Shown here: piece after piece, positions 8,186 through 15,736 of the stretch | Layout: each line of letters starts with the position of its first letter | Position numbering within the stretch: position 1 is the first letter of the stretch | Source: DASXSB01 sp036506275 | Lineage (GTDB): Bacteria; Methylomirabilota; Methylomirabilia; Rokubacteriales; CSP1-6 | DNA: 29,423 nucleotides | Reading direction: 5' to 3' | Assembly: GCA_036506275.1 (NCBI GenBank) | Contig: DASXSB010000048.1 | Coordinates: forward strand, 1-29,423 | The notes under the pieces: model-generated | Seen by the model: the letters and a program-made list of their open reading frames with translations, nothing else | The model's database searches: none | What the model was told of the DNA's origin: nothing | Made by a program: the position numbers and the translations under genes

Positions 8186-9156
8186 CGGCGGAGCCAGCAG
8201 GCGGCGGTGTGATCGGCGGCGATGCTGAACACGGGCGGCGCCGCCGTCCGGCACTGCTCCATGACGTCCGGGCACCGCGGATGGAACGCGCAACCGCCGG
8301 GGAGAGCGGCCGGATCCGGAGGCTGGCCGTCGATGGCGCGGAGTCGTGAGCGCCCGTCGCCGAGGCGCGGGATGGAGTCGACGAGCGCCTGCGTGTAGGG
8401 ATGCGCGGGGGCCGCGAAGATGCGCCGCGTGGGACCGGACTCGACGATCCGCCCCGCGTACATGACCGCCACCGTGTCGCACATCTTGGCCACGATGCCG
8501 AGGTTGTGGGTGATGAAGATCATGGCGAGGCCGTGCTCGCGCTGGAGGTCGCGGAGCAGTTTCAGATATTGGGCCTGGATGGTGACGTCGAGGCTGGTGG
8601 TGGGCTCGTCGGCGATGAGCAGGCGCGGCTCGCAGGCGAGCGCGATGGCGCCGACGACACGTTGACGCATACCTCCCGAGAGCTGATGCGGGTACTCGCG
8701 CACGCGCAGCTCGGGAGCGGCGATGCGCACGGAGCGGAGGAGGCCGCGCGCGCGCTCGGCCGCCGACCGGCGGCTCGCCTGCTCGTGGACGCGGATGGAC
8801 TCCGCGACCTGATCGCCGACGGTGAACAGCGGATTCAGCGACGCCATCGGGTCTTGCAGAATCATCGCCATGCGCTTGCCGCGGATCCTCCGCATCTCGG
8901 TCGGCGACTTCGCGAGCAGGTCCTCGCCCTCGAAGCGGATGGCGCCGGCGACCGTGCGCGCGCCGGGAGGCAGGACGCGCAGCAGGGAGAGCGCGAGCGT
9001 CGTCTTGCCGGAACCCGATTCCCCCACCACGCCGAGCGTCTGGCCCGCGTTGAGCGTGAACGAGACGTCTTCGACGGCCCGGGTGACCCGGGTCCCGCGC
9101 GCGGCCACGTAGTGCGTGCTGAGGTGGGCGACCTCGAGGAGCGGCTTCCCGCTCAC
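8182..9156 (-). CDS. Oligopeptide/dipeptide-type ABC transporter ATP-binding protein (OppD/DppD)
   Basis: A 324-residue ATPase paired with the following OppF-like ATPase. Walker A GESGSGKT spans 45-52, the signature LSGGMRQR 159-166, Walker B LLIADEP about 179-185, and the switch His is in ITHN. The C-terminal oligopeptide-family region has HPYTQALV and Cys289, Cys295, Cys302 and Cys320 in the same C-x5-C-x6-C...C arrangement as its partner. The GTG start at 9156 overlaps the TGA of the upstream permease by 4 bp, and its own TGA overlaps the next GTG in the same way, so both ATPases appear translationally coupled to the permease. The open frame continues far upstream inside the permease gene and is not used. 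Confidence 0.93.
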   Translation of the reverse strand: MSGKPLLEVAHLSTHYVAARGTRVTRAVEDVSFTLNAGQTLGVVGESGSGKTTLALSLLRVLPPGARTVAGAIRFEGEDLLAKSPTEMRRIRGKRMAMILQDPMASLNPLFTVGDQVAESIRVHEQASRRSAAERARGLLRSVRIAAPELRVREYPHQLSGGMRQRVVGAIALACEPRLLIADEPTTSLDVTIQAQYLKLLRDLQREHGLAMIFITHNLGIVAKMCDTVAVMYAGRIVESGPTRRIFAAPAHPYTQALVDSIPRLGDGRSRLRAIDGQPPDPAALPGGCAFHPRCPDVMEQCRTAAPPVFSIAADHTAACWLRR

Positions 9157-10061
9157 AGCTGGCGAAGCTGGGGATCGAACTTGACGCGGAGCCAGTCTCC
9201 GATCAGGTTGGCCGCGAGCACGAGCAGCATGATGCACGCACCCGGGAAGACCGTGAGCCACCAGTACCCCGCCATCAACCCCTTCTTGCCGTCGGCGAGC
9301 ATCAGGCCCCACGCCGGCTTGGGCGGCGGTACGCCCACACCGAGGAAGGAGAGCGACGCTTCCGTGACGATCACCACGCCCAGCATGAGGGTCGCGAGCA
9401 CCACGGCGGAGTTCACCACGTTGGGCAGGATCTGCTTGCGCATGATCGTCCACTTGGAGCAGCCGGCCACGATGGAAAGGCGCACGAAGTCTCGCTCCTT
9501 GAGGGACAGCACCTCCCCGCGGATCACCCGCGCGTATCGCGTCCAGTAGGCGGCGGCGAGGATGATCACGATGTTCATCTCGCTCGGACCGACGACGGCA
9601 GCGAGGAAGACCGCGAACGTGAGCGCGGGCAGCGCGAGCCAGGCATCGGTGACCCGCATGATCACCTGATCCACCCAGCCGCCGAGGTATCCGGACAGGA
9701 TCCCGAGCGCCGTGCCCAGCACGCCCGCCACGATGACGGCGGTGAATCCGACCACCATCGAGACCCGCGCGCCGAAGATCAGCCGGGAGAGGACATCCCG
9801 TCCGAGATGGTCGGTGCCGAACAGGAACTCGGCGCTGCCGCCTTGCACCCACGCCGGTGGCCGAAAACGCGCGCTGAGCGATCCTACCTGGGCGTCGTGG
9901 GGGGCGATGACGTCGGCGAAGATCGCGGCCAGCGCGAAGAGGGCGATGATGGCGATCGGCACCAGCGGCAGGCGGGCCGTCTGGAAGGCGGCGAAGCGCC
10001 ACGCCAGCGTCAGCGAGAGCGCGCGGCTGGTGTGAGCGGGCGACGGCGCGCTAGCGTCCAT
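9153..10061 (-). CDS. ABC transporter permease (OppC/DppC family)
   Basis: A 302-residue inner-membrane permease. An N-terminal OppC-type segment with a first membrane helix (about residues 33-52, ending FADVIAPHD) is followed by the family motif FGTDHLGRDVLSRLIFGAR and a cluster of hydrophobic helices. The EAA loop contacting the ATPases can be read around RGEVLSLKERDFVRLSIVAG, with the downstream LPN. The C-terminus GVPPPKPAWGLML followed by NLIGDWLR is characteristic of the family. The ATG at 10061 overlaps the end of the OppB-like gene by 11 bp; its TGA overlaps the next gene's GTG by 4 bp. It forms the membrane channel with the OppB-like protein. Confidence 0.93.
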   Translation of the reverse strand: MDASAPSPAHTSRALSLTLAWRFAAFQTARLPLVPIAIIALFALAAIFADVIAPHDAQVGSLSARFRPPAWVQGGSAEFLFGTDHLGRDVLSRLIFGARVSMVVGFTAVIVAGVLGTALGILSGYLGGWVDQVIMRVTDAWLALPALTFAVFLAAVVGPSEMNIVIILAAAYWTRYARVIRGEVLSLKERDFVRLSIVAGCSKWTIMRKQILPNVVNSAVVLATLMLGVVIVTEASLSFLGVGVPPPKPAWGLMLADGKKGLMAGYWWLTVFPGACIMLLVLAANLIGDWLRVKFDPQLRQL

Positions 10062-10986
10062 ACCGGATGCGCGGGTCGATCACCGCGTAGAGCAGATCGA
10101 CGAGCAAGTTGGCGACGACGATCATGGCCCCGCCGATCACGACCGTCGCCTGCACGACCGGGAAGTCACGGAATGTGATGCCTTCGAAGAGGAGGCGGCC
10201 GACCCCTGGCCACGCGAACACCGTCTCCACGATCACCGCCACGTTGACCATGAGGACGAGGTTGATGCCGGCCAGCGTCAGGACCGGGATGAGCGCGTTC
10301 TTGAAGGCGTGCTTGGCGATGACGAGCGCCTCCGGTAGGCCCTTGAGGCGGGCGAGCTTCACGTACTCGGACCCGAGCACTTCGAGCATCGACGAGCGGG
10401 TGAGCCGCATGTGGGCGGCCGCGAAGTACCACCCGAGCGCGAAGGCCGGCATGAGGACGTGCCACACGGTGCCGGACCCGGACGACGGGAGCCAGCCCAG
10501 ATACACGGAGAAGAAGAGGATCAGGAGCAGGCCGACCAGGAACGACGGCACCGACAGCCCAAGGAGGGCGAAGATCTTGCCGGCGCTGTCCCACCAGCCG
10601 TTCAAGCGCACGGCCGCGACGATCCCGCTCGGGATCCCGATGACGAGCGAGAACGTCATCGCCACCACCGCGAGCGCGAGCGAGTTCGGCAGCCGGGAGA
10701 AATAGAGTTCGAGCACCGGCGTTCGGTAGTAAAACGACTGCCCGAAATCGCCGCGGACGATCTGGCTGAGGAAGGTCCAGTACTGCACGAGGAGCGGGCG
10801 GTCGAGGCCGAGCTGCTGGCGGAGCGCTTCCATGTCGGCGCGACTCGCGCCTGGCTCGAGGAGGAGCACGGTGGGATCGCCGGTGACGCGGACGAAGAAG
10901 AAGATCGTGAACGAGAGGAGGACGAGCGAGAGCGCCGCGTAGCCGACGCGACGCACGATGAAGCGTTTCATGGCGCTGCCGGACAC
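10051..10986 (-). CDS. ABC transporter permease (OppB/DppB family)
   Basis: A 311-residue permease, first gene of the importer operon. The N-terminal helix (about 15-33) is followed by the OppB signature region LRQQLGLDRPLLVQYWTFL and GDFGQSFYYRTPV, then five further hydrophobic segments. The EAA-loop region reads GSEYVKLARLKGLPE, and the C-terminus ends DPRIRYGR, as in most OppB/DppB proteins. The start may be ATG 10986 or ATG 10971 (MKRFIVRR); the second gives the more usual N-terminus. No gene for a periplasmic substrate-binding protein lies before or after the operon; the neighbour upstream is the AOR gene. The binding protein must be elsewhere, so the substrate cannot be inferred. Confidence 0.93.
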   Translation of the reverse strand: MSGSAMKRFIVRRVGYAALSLVLLSFTIFFFVRVTGDPTVLLLEPGASRADMEALRQQLGLDRPLLVQYWTFLSQIVRGDFGQSFYYRTPVLELYFSRLPNSLALAVVAMTFSLVIGIPSGIVAAVRLNGWWDSAGKIFALLGLSVPSFLVGLLLILFFSVYLGWLPSSGSGTVWHVLMPAFALGWYFAAAHMRLTRSSMLEVLGSEYVKLARLKGLPEALVIAKHAFKNALIPVLTLAGINLVLMVNVAVIVETVFAWPGVGRLLFEGITFRDFPVVQATVVIGGAMIVVANLLVDLLYAVIDPRIRYGR

Positions 10987-11066
10987 GACCGTGAGGAACC
11001 GATCATGCGCTCATGTCCTCCGCGACGCTGGGACAGGGACACCGGATCTCACGACGACGGAAAGGT

Positions 11067-11101
11067 ATCGGCGATTATCGCCAAATCGTCTTTCCTGTCA
11101 A
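11067..11101 (-). promoter_or_regulatory. Promoter of the ABC importer operon with palindromic operator over the -10
   Basis: On the minus strand a perfect -35 TTGACA (11101-11096) is followed after 16 bp by GATAAT (11079-11074), a five-of-six -10. The -10 is the centre of a perfect 13-bp palindrome GGCGATAATCGCC (11070-11082). A dimeric regulator bound here would block RNA polymerase, so repression is the likely mode. The transcript would start near 11067, about 80-95 nt before the OppB-like start. No regulator gene is adjacent. Confidence 0.65.
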
Positions 11102-11126
11102 CCTGGAGCCACGCGCGGCGCCGTCG

Positions 11127-12842
11127 TCAGGCCGGTAACTGCTCGTACATGTCGTGCACGTCCCGGCCGTGGAACCGCGCCACGTGGTTGGTCGGCGGCA
11201 CCGGCTCCTCGTAAAAGAACTCCGGCAGCTCGTCGTCCCTGTCCGTGAACCCCGCCCGGCGGTTGAACTCGTGCTCGAGGCGCAGGGTTTCCCGGCCCAG
11301 CGCTGCGAAGAAGTCCGTGGTGAGCTGGGTGCCGTGCGCCGCGTTCAGGGTGGAGGCGAGGAACTCGAGATTCGTCTCCGTCACCGTGCGCCCGAAGATG
11401 CAGAGGCCGAGGGAGTCGGTGGCGGCGGCGTTGGTCTGGGCCACGAGACTCTGGCTGATGAGCGACGGCCCGTCCATCTCCCGGGTTTTCAGACGCGGGA
11501 GGTTGCCGGTGGTGTGATCGGCGCCCTGCGCGGTCGCCATCATCGAGATCCCGGTTGCTTCCACCACGCGCGGGTCATAGGCGCTGATCGCCTGCTTCTT
11601 GATGACGGGCACGCGCCGGACGTGGTAGTGCTCGCCCACCCGCGCCGTTCCCTGCGCCCACAGCCGCCCGTTCGGCGTCCCCGCGCGGATCTCGGCCAGA
11701 CAATCGGCCATGAACGCGGCGTCCCCGAACGCGCCCAGCCCCGCTTCCATGAGCACGCCCAGCATGGCACCGAGCTCGATGGTGTCCACGCCGAGGTCAT
11801 TGGCGAGGAAGTTGAGCTGCGCGAGGTCGTCGGGCTCGGTGAGGCCGCAGTTGCTCCCGAGCAGTCCGAGCGTCTCGTACTCCACCGGCGAGACGACTTC
11901 CTTGCCGTTCGCGTCGTGATAGACGTTGCTGCACTGGATGACGCAGCCGGGCATGCACGCGTGCGTCTGCTCGCCCCCGCGCGATGTGTTGAGGGGGCCG
12001 ATGTATTCCGCCCCCATCTTGAACGCCTCGCCCGCCTTCAGATCCGCGAGCTGGCCCGCGCTGAAGTTGCGCACGGGAAGGCCGCCCATGTAGTTCTGGA
12101 CGTCGGCCATGCCCATGGTGCCGAGCTTCGCGTAGAAGTTCGCCACCACGCCGTCCGCCTGTAGCAGCTTCGCGTAGTCCTTGATGCCGGCGTTGACCTT
12201 CTTCGGATCTTCGAAGGGCGGGATCTTGTCCTGGTCGACGACGATCGCCTTCACCTTCTTCGATCCCATGACGGCGCCCACGCCGCCGCGCGCGGCCAGA
12301 CGTGACGGCCGGCCGTCCTTGTCGGTGAACGCGATGCCGGCGATGAGGCCCTCGTACTCGCCCACGGGGCCGCACAGCGCGAAGGCGACCTTCTTTCCGT
12401 ACTTCGCCTGCAGCATGCGACCGGCTTCGAAGTTCCCCTTGCCAAGGTAGGGCGTGGCATCGTCGAAGGCGACCTCGCCGCCCTTCTTCAGATGGATCAC
12501 CACCCAGTCGGGGGAGGCGTCGTGGAGGGTGAAGCCGGCGATCTTGAGTTGGCCCAGCGCGTAGCTGAAGGTGCCGCCGCCGTTTGCTTCCTTCACGCCT
12601 CCCGTGAGCGGGCTGCGGCACCCGACGCTCGTGCGGTTGGCGTTCGAGAAGCTCGTCCCCGCGAAGGGCCCCGCCGAGAAGATCAACGGATTCGCGGGCG
12701 ACAGGGGATCGACGGTGGCGGCGCCCGTCTCGAGAAGTGTCTTCGCGATCAGATATCGTCCCGCCTTCACGATCGCGTCGCCGTTCAACTCCCGACGCTC
12801 GATCGTGCGGTCGTTGAGCCGGATGTCGTAGTACGTGCGCAT
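11127..12842 (-). CDS. Aldehyde ferredoxin oxidoreductase family protein (tungsten/molybdopterin)
   Basis: A 571-residue AOR-family protein. Characterised members bind tungstopterin plus one [4Fe-4S] cluster and oxidise aldehydes to acids, or reduce acids, with low-potential electron carriers. Cluster ligands are visible as Cys296, Cys300 and Cys304 in HACMPGCVIQC and Cys481 in DSLGLC. The N-terminal cofactor-binding region has FSAGPFAGTSFSNANR and KAI(V)VD elements typical of the family. The first cluster spacing is C-x3-C-x3-C rather than the C-x2-C-x3-C of archaeal AOR, pointing to a bacterial subclade. ATG 12842 has GAGGAG 7-8 nt upstream and begins MRTYYDIRLND. It is transcribed alone towards the ABC operon 140 bp away; no ferredoxin, electron-transfer partner or tungstate transporter is adjacent. 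Substrate unknown. Confidence 0.92.
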   Translation of the reverse strand: MRTYYDIRLNDRTIERRELNGDAIVKAGRYLIAKTLLETGAATVDPLSPANPLIFSAGPFAGTSFSNANRTSVGCRSPLTGGVKEANGGGTFSYALGQLKIAGFTLHDASPDWVVIHLKKGGEVAFDDATPYLGKGNFEAGRMLQAKYGKKVAFALCGPVGEYEGLIAGIAFTDKDGRPSRLAARGGVGAVMGSKKVKAIVVDQDKIPPFEDPKKVNAGIKDYAKLLQADGVVANFYAKLGTMGMADVQNYMGGLPVRNFSAGQLADLKAGEAFKMGAEYIGPLNTSRGGEQTHACMPGCVIQCSNVYHDANGKEVVSPVEYETLGLLGSNCGLTEPDDLAQLNFLANDLGVDTIELGAMLGVLMEAGLGAFGDAAFMADCLAEIRAGTPNGRLWAQGTARVGEHYHVRRVPVIKKQAISAYDPRVVEATGISMMATAQGADHTTGNLPRLKTREMDGPSLISQSLVAQTNAAATDSLGLCIFGRTVTETNLEFLASTLNAAHGTQLTTDFFAALGRETLRLEHEFNRRAGFTDRDDELPEFFYEEPVPPTNHVARFHGRDVHDMYEQLPA

Positions 12843-13170
12843 CGGACACTCCTCGGTTGGTGATTTTCGGGCACCGCCCGTGATGCCCCGCGGGGGGCCG
12901 ATCCCCTTTATATACCCGGTCGGCGGATCCGGCACCTCCCTCCCCCCGGCGCGCGCGCGGAGCCCGCTCGTCGAGGCGTCGTCGAATAGATTGTCGCCGC
13001 CGGCTGGCTACTTCCTCACCGCCGCCGCTCCCGCCGGCTCGCTGGAAATCGCCGCAACCTGTTGGTTCCACGAGCGGTTGAACCGTGGCATCGCCGTTGC
13101 TCTTCTCCCGGTCGCGCAGACGGAACCGAGGCCGCCACGGGGGCGGCAATCACGATAGGGGGAACGGGGC
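12843..13170. promoter_or_regulatory. Divergent promoter region between AOR gene and small exported protein
   Basis: A 328-bp gap without a gene. On the minus strand a lone AT-rich TATATAAAG (12914-12906) lies about 60 bp before the AOR start and could be its -10, but no good -35 is seen. On the plus strand a sigma-54 type element lies at 13086-13101. Just before that element is an imperfect dyad (GGTTC near 13065 and GAACC near 13080). The rest is GC-rich and shows nothing coding on either strand. Confidence 0.5.
13086..13101 (+). promoter_or_regulatory. Candidate sigma-54 (-24/-12) promoter
   Basis: TGGCAT-N5-TTGCT on the plus strand, with the invariant GG and GC separated by exactly 10 bp; it differs from the TGGCAC-N5-TTGCW consensus at one position. 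The inferred start is near 13112, giving a leader of roughly 58 nt before the ATG at 13171. Similar elements precede the two PEP-CTERM genes in this window. Confidence 0.62.
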
Positions 13171-13455
13171 ATGGTACTCCGGGGATTGCTGATCGCGATG
13201 TTCGGGCTGACGTTCGTCACGGCGGCGCACGCCGAGGGCCTGACGGAAGTGCTGCAATCGGGACGCATGACGGTGGTGCGGGTCGACGGGCAGACCGGCG
13301 AGGTCGTCTACCGCCGTGCGAATGCGATTGGTCGGTTCTCTGCTCCCACGCACGATCTGCGGCGCATGTCCGTGGGCGACACGATCAAGCTCGATTCCGC
13401 GGGCGCGGTGGTGATCCTCCGGACGGCCGCCGACGACATGGGGAGCCCCGAGTAG
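13171..13455 (+). CDS. Small exported protein of unknown function
   Basis: A 94-residue protein with a clear Sec signal peptide: short basic start, hydrophobic stretch from about residues 4-18 and a cleavage site at AHA-EG around residue 21. The mature part of about 73 residues is rich in charged residues and predicted beta strands (MTVVRVDGQTGEVVYRRA, TIKLDSAGAVVIL) and has no cysteine. It resembles small SH3-like or beta-barrel periplasmic modules, but I do not recognise a family. An AGGGGG Shine-Dalgarno ends 8 nt before the ATG, similar in sequence to the leader of the PEP-CTERM gene at 15454. The upstream sigma-54 type element suggests RpoN control. Confidence 0.75.
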   Translation: MVLRGLLIAMFGLTFVTAAHAEGLTEVLQSGRMTVVRVDGQTGEVVYRRANAIGRFSAPTHDLRRMSVGDTIKLDSAGAVVILRTAADDMGSPE

Positions 13456-13648
13456 CGTGTCCGCGTTCGTCAGGATGCCGATGGCGATGGCCCGCGCCGC
13501 TCGCTGATCGCGAGACGCGCGCGGGTCGCCGCTTCCGGCGGCCTCGCTCCCACCGTTCTTCGCTCTCCTCTCCGTCGAATCCGCCGACGCCATCTCCCTC
13601 CCCGCGCTCGCGCGACGGTGGGATAATGCGAGCCCACGGGAGGCGCAC

Positions 13649-14704
13649 GTGGAGAAAAAGATCATGTTCGTGGGGGCGGGGGCGATCGGCAGCTATCTCG
13701 GAGCGTTCCTGTCGCGGGCCGGTCACGAGGTGACCCTGGTCGACACCTGGGCCGAGCAGGTGGAGACGATCCGCAAGCACGGGCTCACGGTCACCGGACC
13801 TCACGACACGTTCCAGGCTCACCCCGCTGCCGTGCACGTCAACGACGCCGCCCGTCTCGGCACCGACTACGACATCGCGGTGGTGGCGATGAAGGCGTAC
13901 GACACGGAATGGGCGGCGCAACTTGCCGTGCGCCACCTTGGACCCGACGGCTACGTCGCGGCCGCCCAGAATTGCTGGACCGACCCTGCCATCGCGGCCG
14001 TGGTGGGCGCGCACCGCGCGGTGGGCCTGGTGATGTCCAAGATCGGCGTCGCCCTGTGGAAGCCCGGCCACGTCGAGCGTGGCCACGAGCGAGGGGAAGG
14101 GTCCGGCCACGACGTGTTTCGCGTGGGCGAGCACGACGGCAGCACCACCGCGCGGGCTACCGAGCTCGCCTCCATCCTGTCCGTCATCGACGGCGCGCGC
14201 GTCACCGACAATCTCTGGGGCGAGCGCTGGGCCAAGCTCTGCCAGAACGCGATGGGCAACCCCGTCCAGGCCATGAGCGGGCTCGGCAGCATGGAGATCG
14301 TCTCCAGCGAGGTGGGCCGCGCCATCACCATTCACCTGGCGGCGGAATCGGCGCGCGTCGGAATGGCGCTCGGCTATCGCGTGCCGAAGTTCGGGGGCGC
14401 GCCCGTCGAGCAGTGGGCGGATGCTGGCCGGCGGACGACCTACGACGCGCTCGACCAGATGCTGACGCCGGCGGCGTCGGGGAGTCGCCGCAACTGGCGG
14501 GCGTCGATGGCCCAGGACGTGGTCAAGGGCCGGCGCACCGAGATCGATTTCATGAACGGCCACGTGGTGGGGCGCGGTCGTGAGCGCGGCATCCCCACGC
14601 CCGTGTCCGCCGCCACCGTCGACGTCGTGCACGAGGTCGAGCGCGGGACCACCGCGCCCGATCCGCAGAACATTGCGACCGTGCTGCGGCGCGCCGGCGT
14701 CTGA
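13649..14704 (+). CDS. Ketopantoate reductase (ApbA/PanE) family 2-dehydropantoate 2-reductase
   Basis: A 351-residue NADPH-type oxidoreductase of the ApbA/PanE family, whose archetype reduces 2-dehydropantoate to pantoate for coenzyme A synthesis. The Rossmann motif GAGAIGSYLG is at residues 9-18. Family catalytic residues can be placed: Lys82 region (VAMKAYDTE), Lys196 (WAKLCQNAMGNP), and Glu298 with Asn303 in the motif RRTEIDFMNGHVV. It is longer than classical PanE (about 300) and many paralogues act on other 2-oxo acids, so the exact substrate is open. The start is GTG 13649, with GGGAGG at 13638-13643, 5 nt upstream. The gene stands alone, convergent with the PEP-CTERM gene. Confidence 0.88.
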   Translation: MEKKIMFVGAGAIGSYLGAFLSRAGHEVTLVDTWAEQVETIRKHGLTVTGPHDTFQAHPAAVHVNDAARLGTDYDIAVVAMKAYDTEWAAQLAVRHLGPDGYVAAAQNCWTDPAIAAVVGAHRAVGLVMSKIGVALWKPGHVERGHERGEGSGHDVFRVGEHDGSTTARATELASILSVIDGARVTDNLWGERWAKLCQNAMGNPVQAMSGLGSMEIVSSEVGRAITIHLAAESARVGMALGYRVPKFGGAPVEQWADAGRRTTYDALDQMLTPAASGSRRNWRASMAQDVVKGRRTEIDFMNGHVVGRGRERGIPTPVSAATVDVVHEVERGTTAPDPQNIATVLRRAGV

Positions 14705-14712
14705 GCGGTGAC

Positions 14713-14743
14713 GGCGCCGGACCTTGCCGCTCGGTCCGGCGCC
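14713..14743. terminator. Strong hairpin between convergent genes, terminator-like
   Basis: A perfect 11-bp inverted repeat, GGCGCCGGACC (14713-14723) and GGTCCGGCGCC (14733-14743), with a 9-nt loop, lies in the 69-bp gap between the convergent reductase and PEP-CTERM genes. Neither side has a T-tract, so it is not a classical intrinsic terminator, but its position fits bidirectional termination or 3'-end protection. Confidence 0.5.
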
Positions 14744-14773
14744 CCGACCGTCATGCCGCTGACGACGAAAGGA

Positions 14774-15454
14774 CTACTTCTGGGCGTTCTTCCGCTTCCG
14801 AGCCCATCCACCGATACCGGCCAAGCCAGAACCGAGCAACAGAAGCGAGGCCGGCTCCGGAACGGGCGTGCCGGGCCGCTCACCACCGAAGAGCGAGGTG
14901 GCGCCTCCCGGAAAGCCGCTCACGCTTCCGATGTGCACGGCCGCATCGACGTCGCTGGCGCCGTTGGCACCGGTCGTGAAGAACATGTCCCGCGTGAGGT
15001 TCGTGGCGCCCGCGCTCAGCAGCAGCGTGGCCGTCGTGGAGGTGCCGATGTTGCCGGTCGCCGGAATGTCGATGTCGAAGCAATTGACGCAGCCGTCGGC
15101 GTTCACGTTGTTGAGGCTGAACGTCAACGTACTGGCATCACCGGAGACGGTGAGTCCGGGGTCGCTCAGGAGCGTGGTGTTCAGCATCAGTTCGAGGACC
15201 TTCCTCGGGCTGGAGTCGCTGTTGGGATTCAGCGTCACCACGATCTGGACGTCCGTGCCCGTCCCCCCGGTGTTGCTCGAGATCGTGTCGAACGTGATCG
15301 TCCCGAGGTTTGCGCTGTTCTGGCAGACGCCATCGCTGAAGATACAGTTGATCGGGCTGACGATCGGCTCCGCCTGCGCCTGGTCCGTGGACAGCCCCCC
15401 CACGAGCACAAACAATGCGGCCGCGACGACAAAGAGAAATCTGGCGCTTTTCAC
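14774..15454 (-). CDS. PEP-CTERM sorting domain exported protein
   Basis: A 226-residue exported protein. An N-terminal signal peptide (hydrophobic about 6-20, likely cleavage after AQA around residue 28) is followed by a Thr/Ser/Asn-rich beta-strand region with four cysteines in two pairs (NCIFSDGVC and DGCVNC). The C-terminus is a textbook PEP-CTERM tail from residue 198: VPEP, a hydrophobic helix, then WARKRK. Such tails are recognised by exosortase, cleaved, and the protein goes to the cell surface or exopolysaccharide matrix. The start is GTG 15454, with AGGGGGG 8 nt upstream. A sigma-54 type element lies about 90 bp upstream. No exosortase gene is present here. Confidence 0.9.
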   Translation of the reverse strand: MKSARFLFVVAAALFVLVGGLSTDQAQAEPIVSPINCIFSDGVCQNSANLGTITFDTISSNTGGTGTDVQIVVTLNPNSDSSPRKVLELMLNTTLLSDPGLTVSGDASTLTFSLNNVNADGCVNCFDIDIPATGNIGTSTTATLLLSAGATNLTRDMFFTTGANGASDVDAAVHIGSVSGFPGGATSLFGGERPGTPVPEPASLLLLGSGLAGIGGWARKRKNAQK

Positions 15455-15542
15455 TGCAGAACCCCCCTATAAATGATCTGACCGACCCGGCCGGGAAGCC
15501 GCCTATCGTCTTCCCCGGATCGCCACCTCGCGCTAGGCGCAC

Positions 15543-15558
15543 AGCACATTTGGCGCCA
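15543..15558 (-). promoter_or_regulatory. Candidate sigma-54 (-24/-12) promoter of the first PEP-CTERM gene
   Basis: Minus strand TGGCGC-N5-GTGCT (15558 to 15543) keeps the GG and GC dinucleotides 10 bp apart as sigma-54 requires, with two departures from consensus. The inferred start near 15531 leaves a leader of about 77 nt before GTG 15454. The call rests partly on its agreement with the better elements at 13086 and 16572. Confidence 0.45.
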
Positions 15559-15736
15559 TGCGTGGAAGTGCTTACAGATTGGGCTCTTAGAGGCCTTGAG
15601 GTGCTACCCGCCTTCGAGCATGAAAGAAAGCACGACAGTGACAGGAAAAGCAACAGTCGAGACGGAGGAAAGCCATCGCGTGGCCGGTGCGGTCTCTCCG
15701 CAAACGGCCACACGATGGGGAGGAGACGACGCGGAC

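Noticed and set aside
12906..12914. TATATAAAG as a firm AOR promoter
   Set aside because: AT-rich and well placed, but no -35 at 16-18 bp, so it is only mentioned within the intergenic entry.
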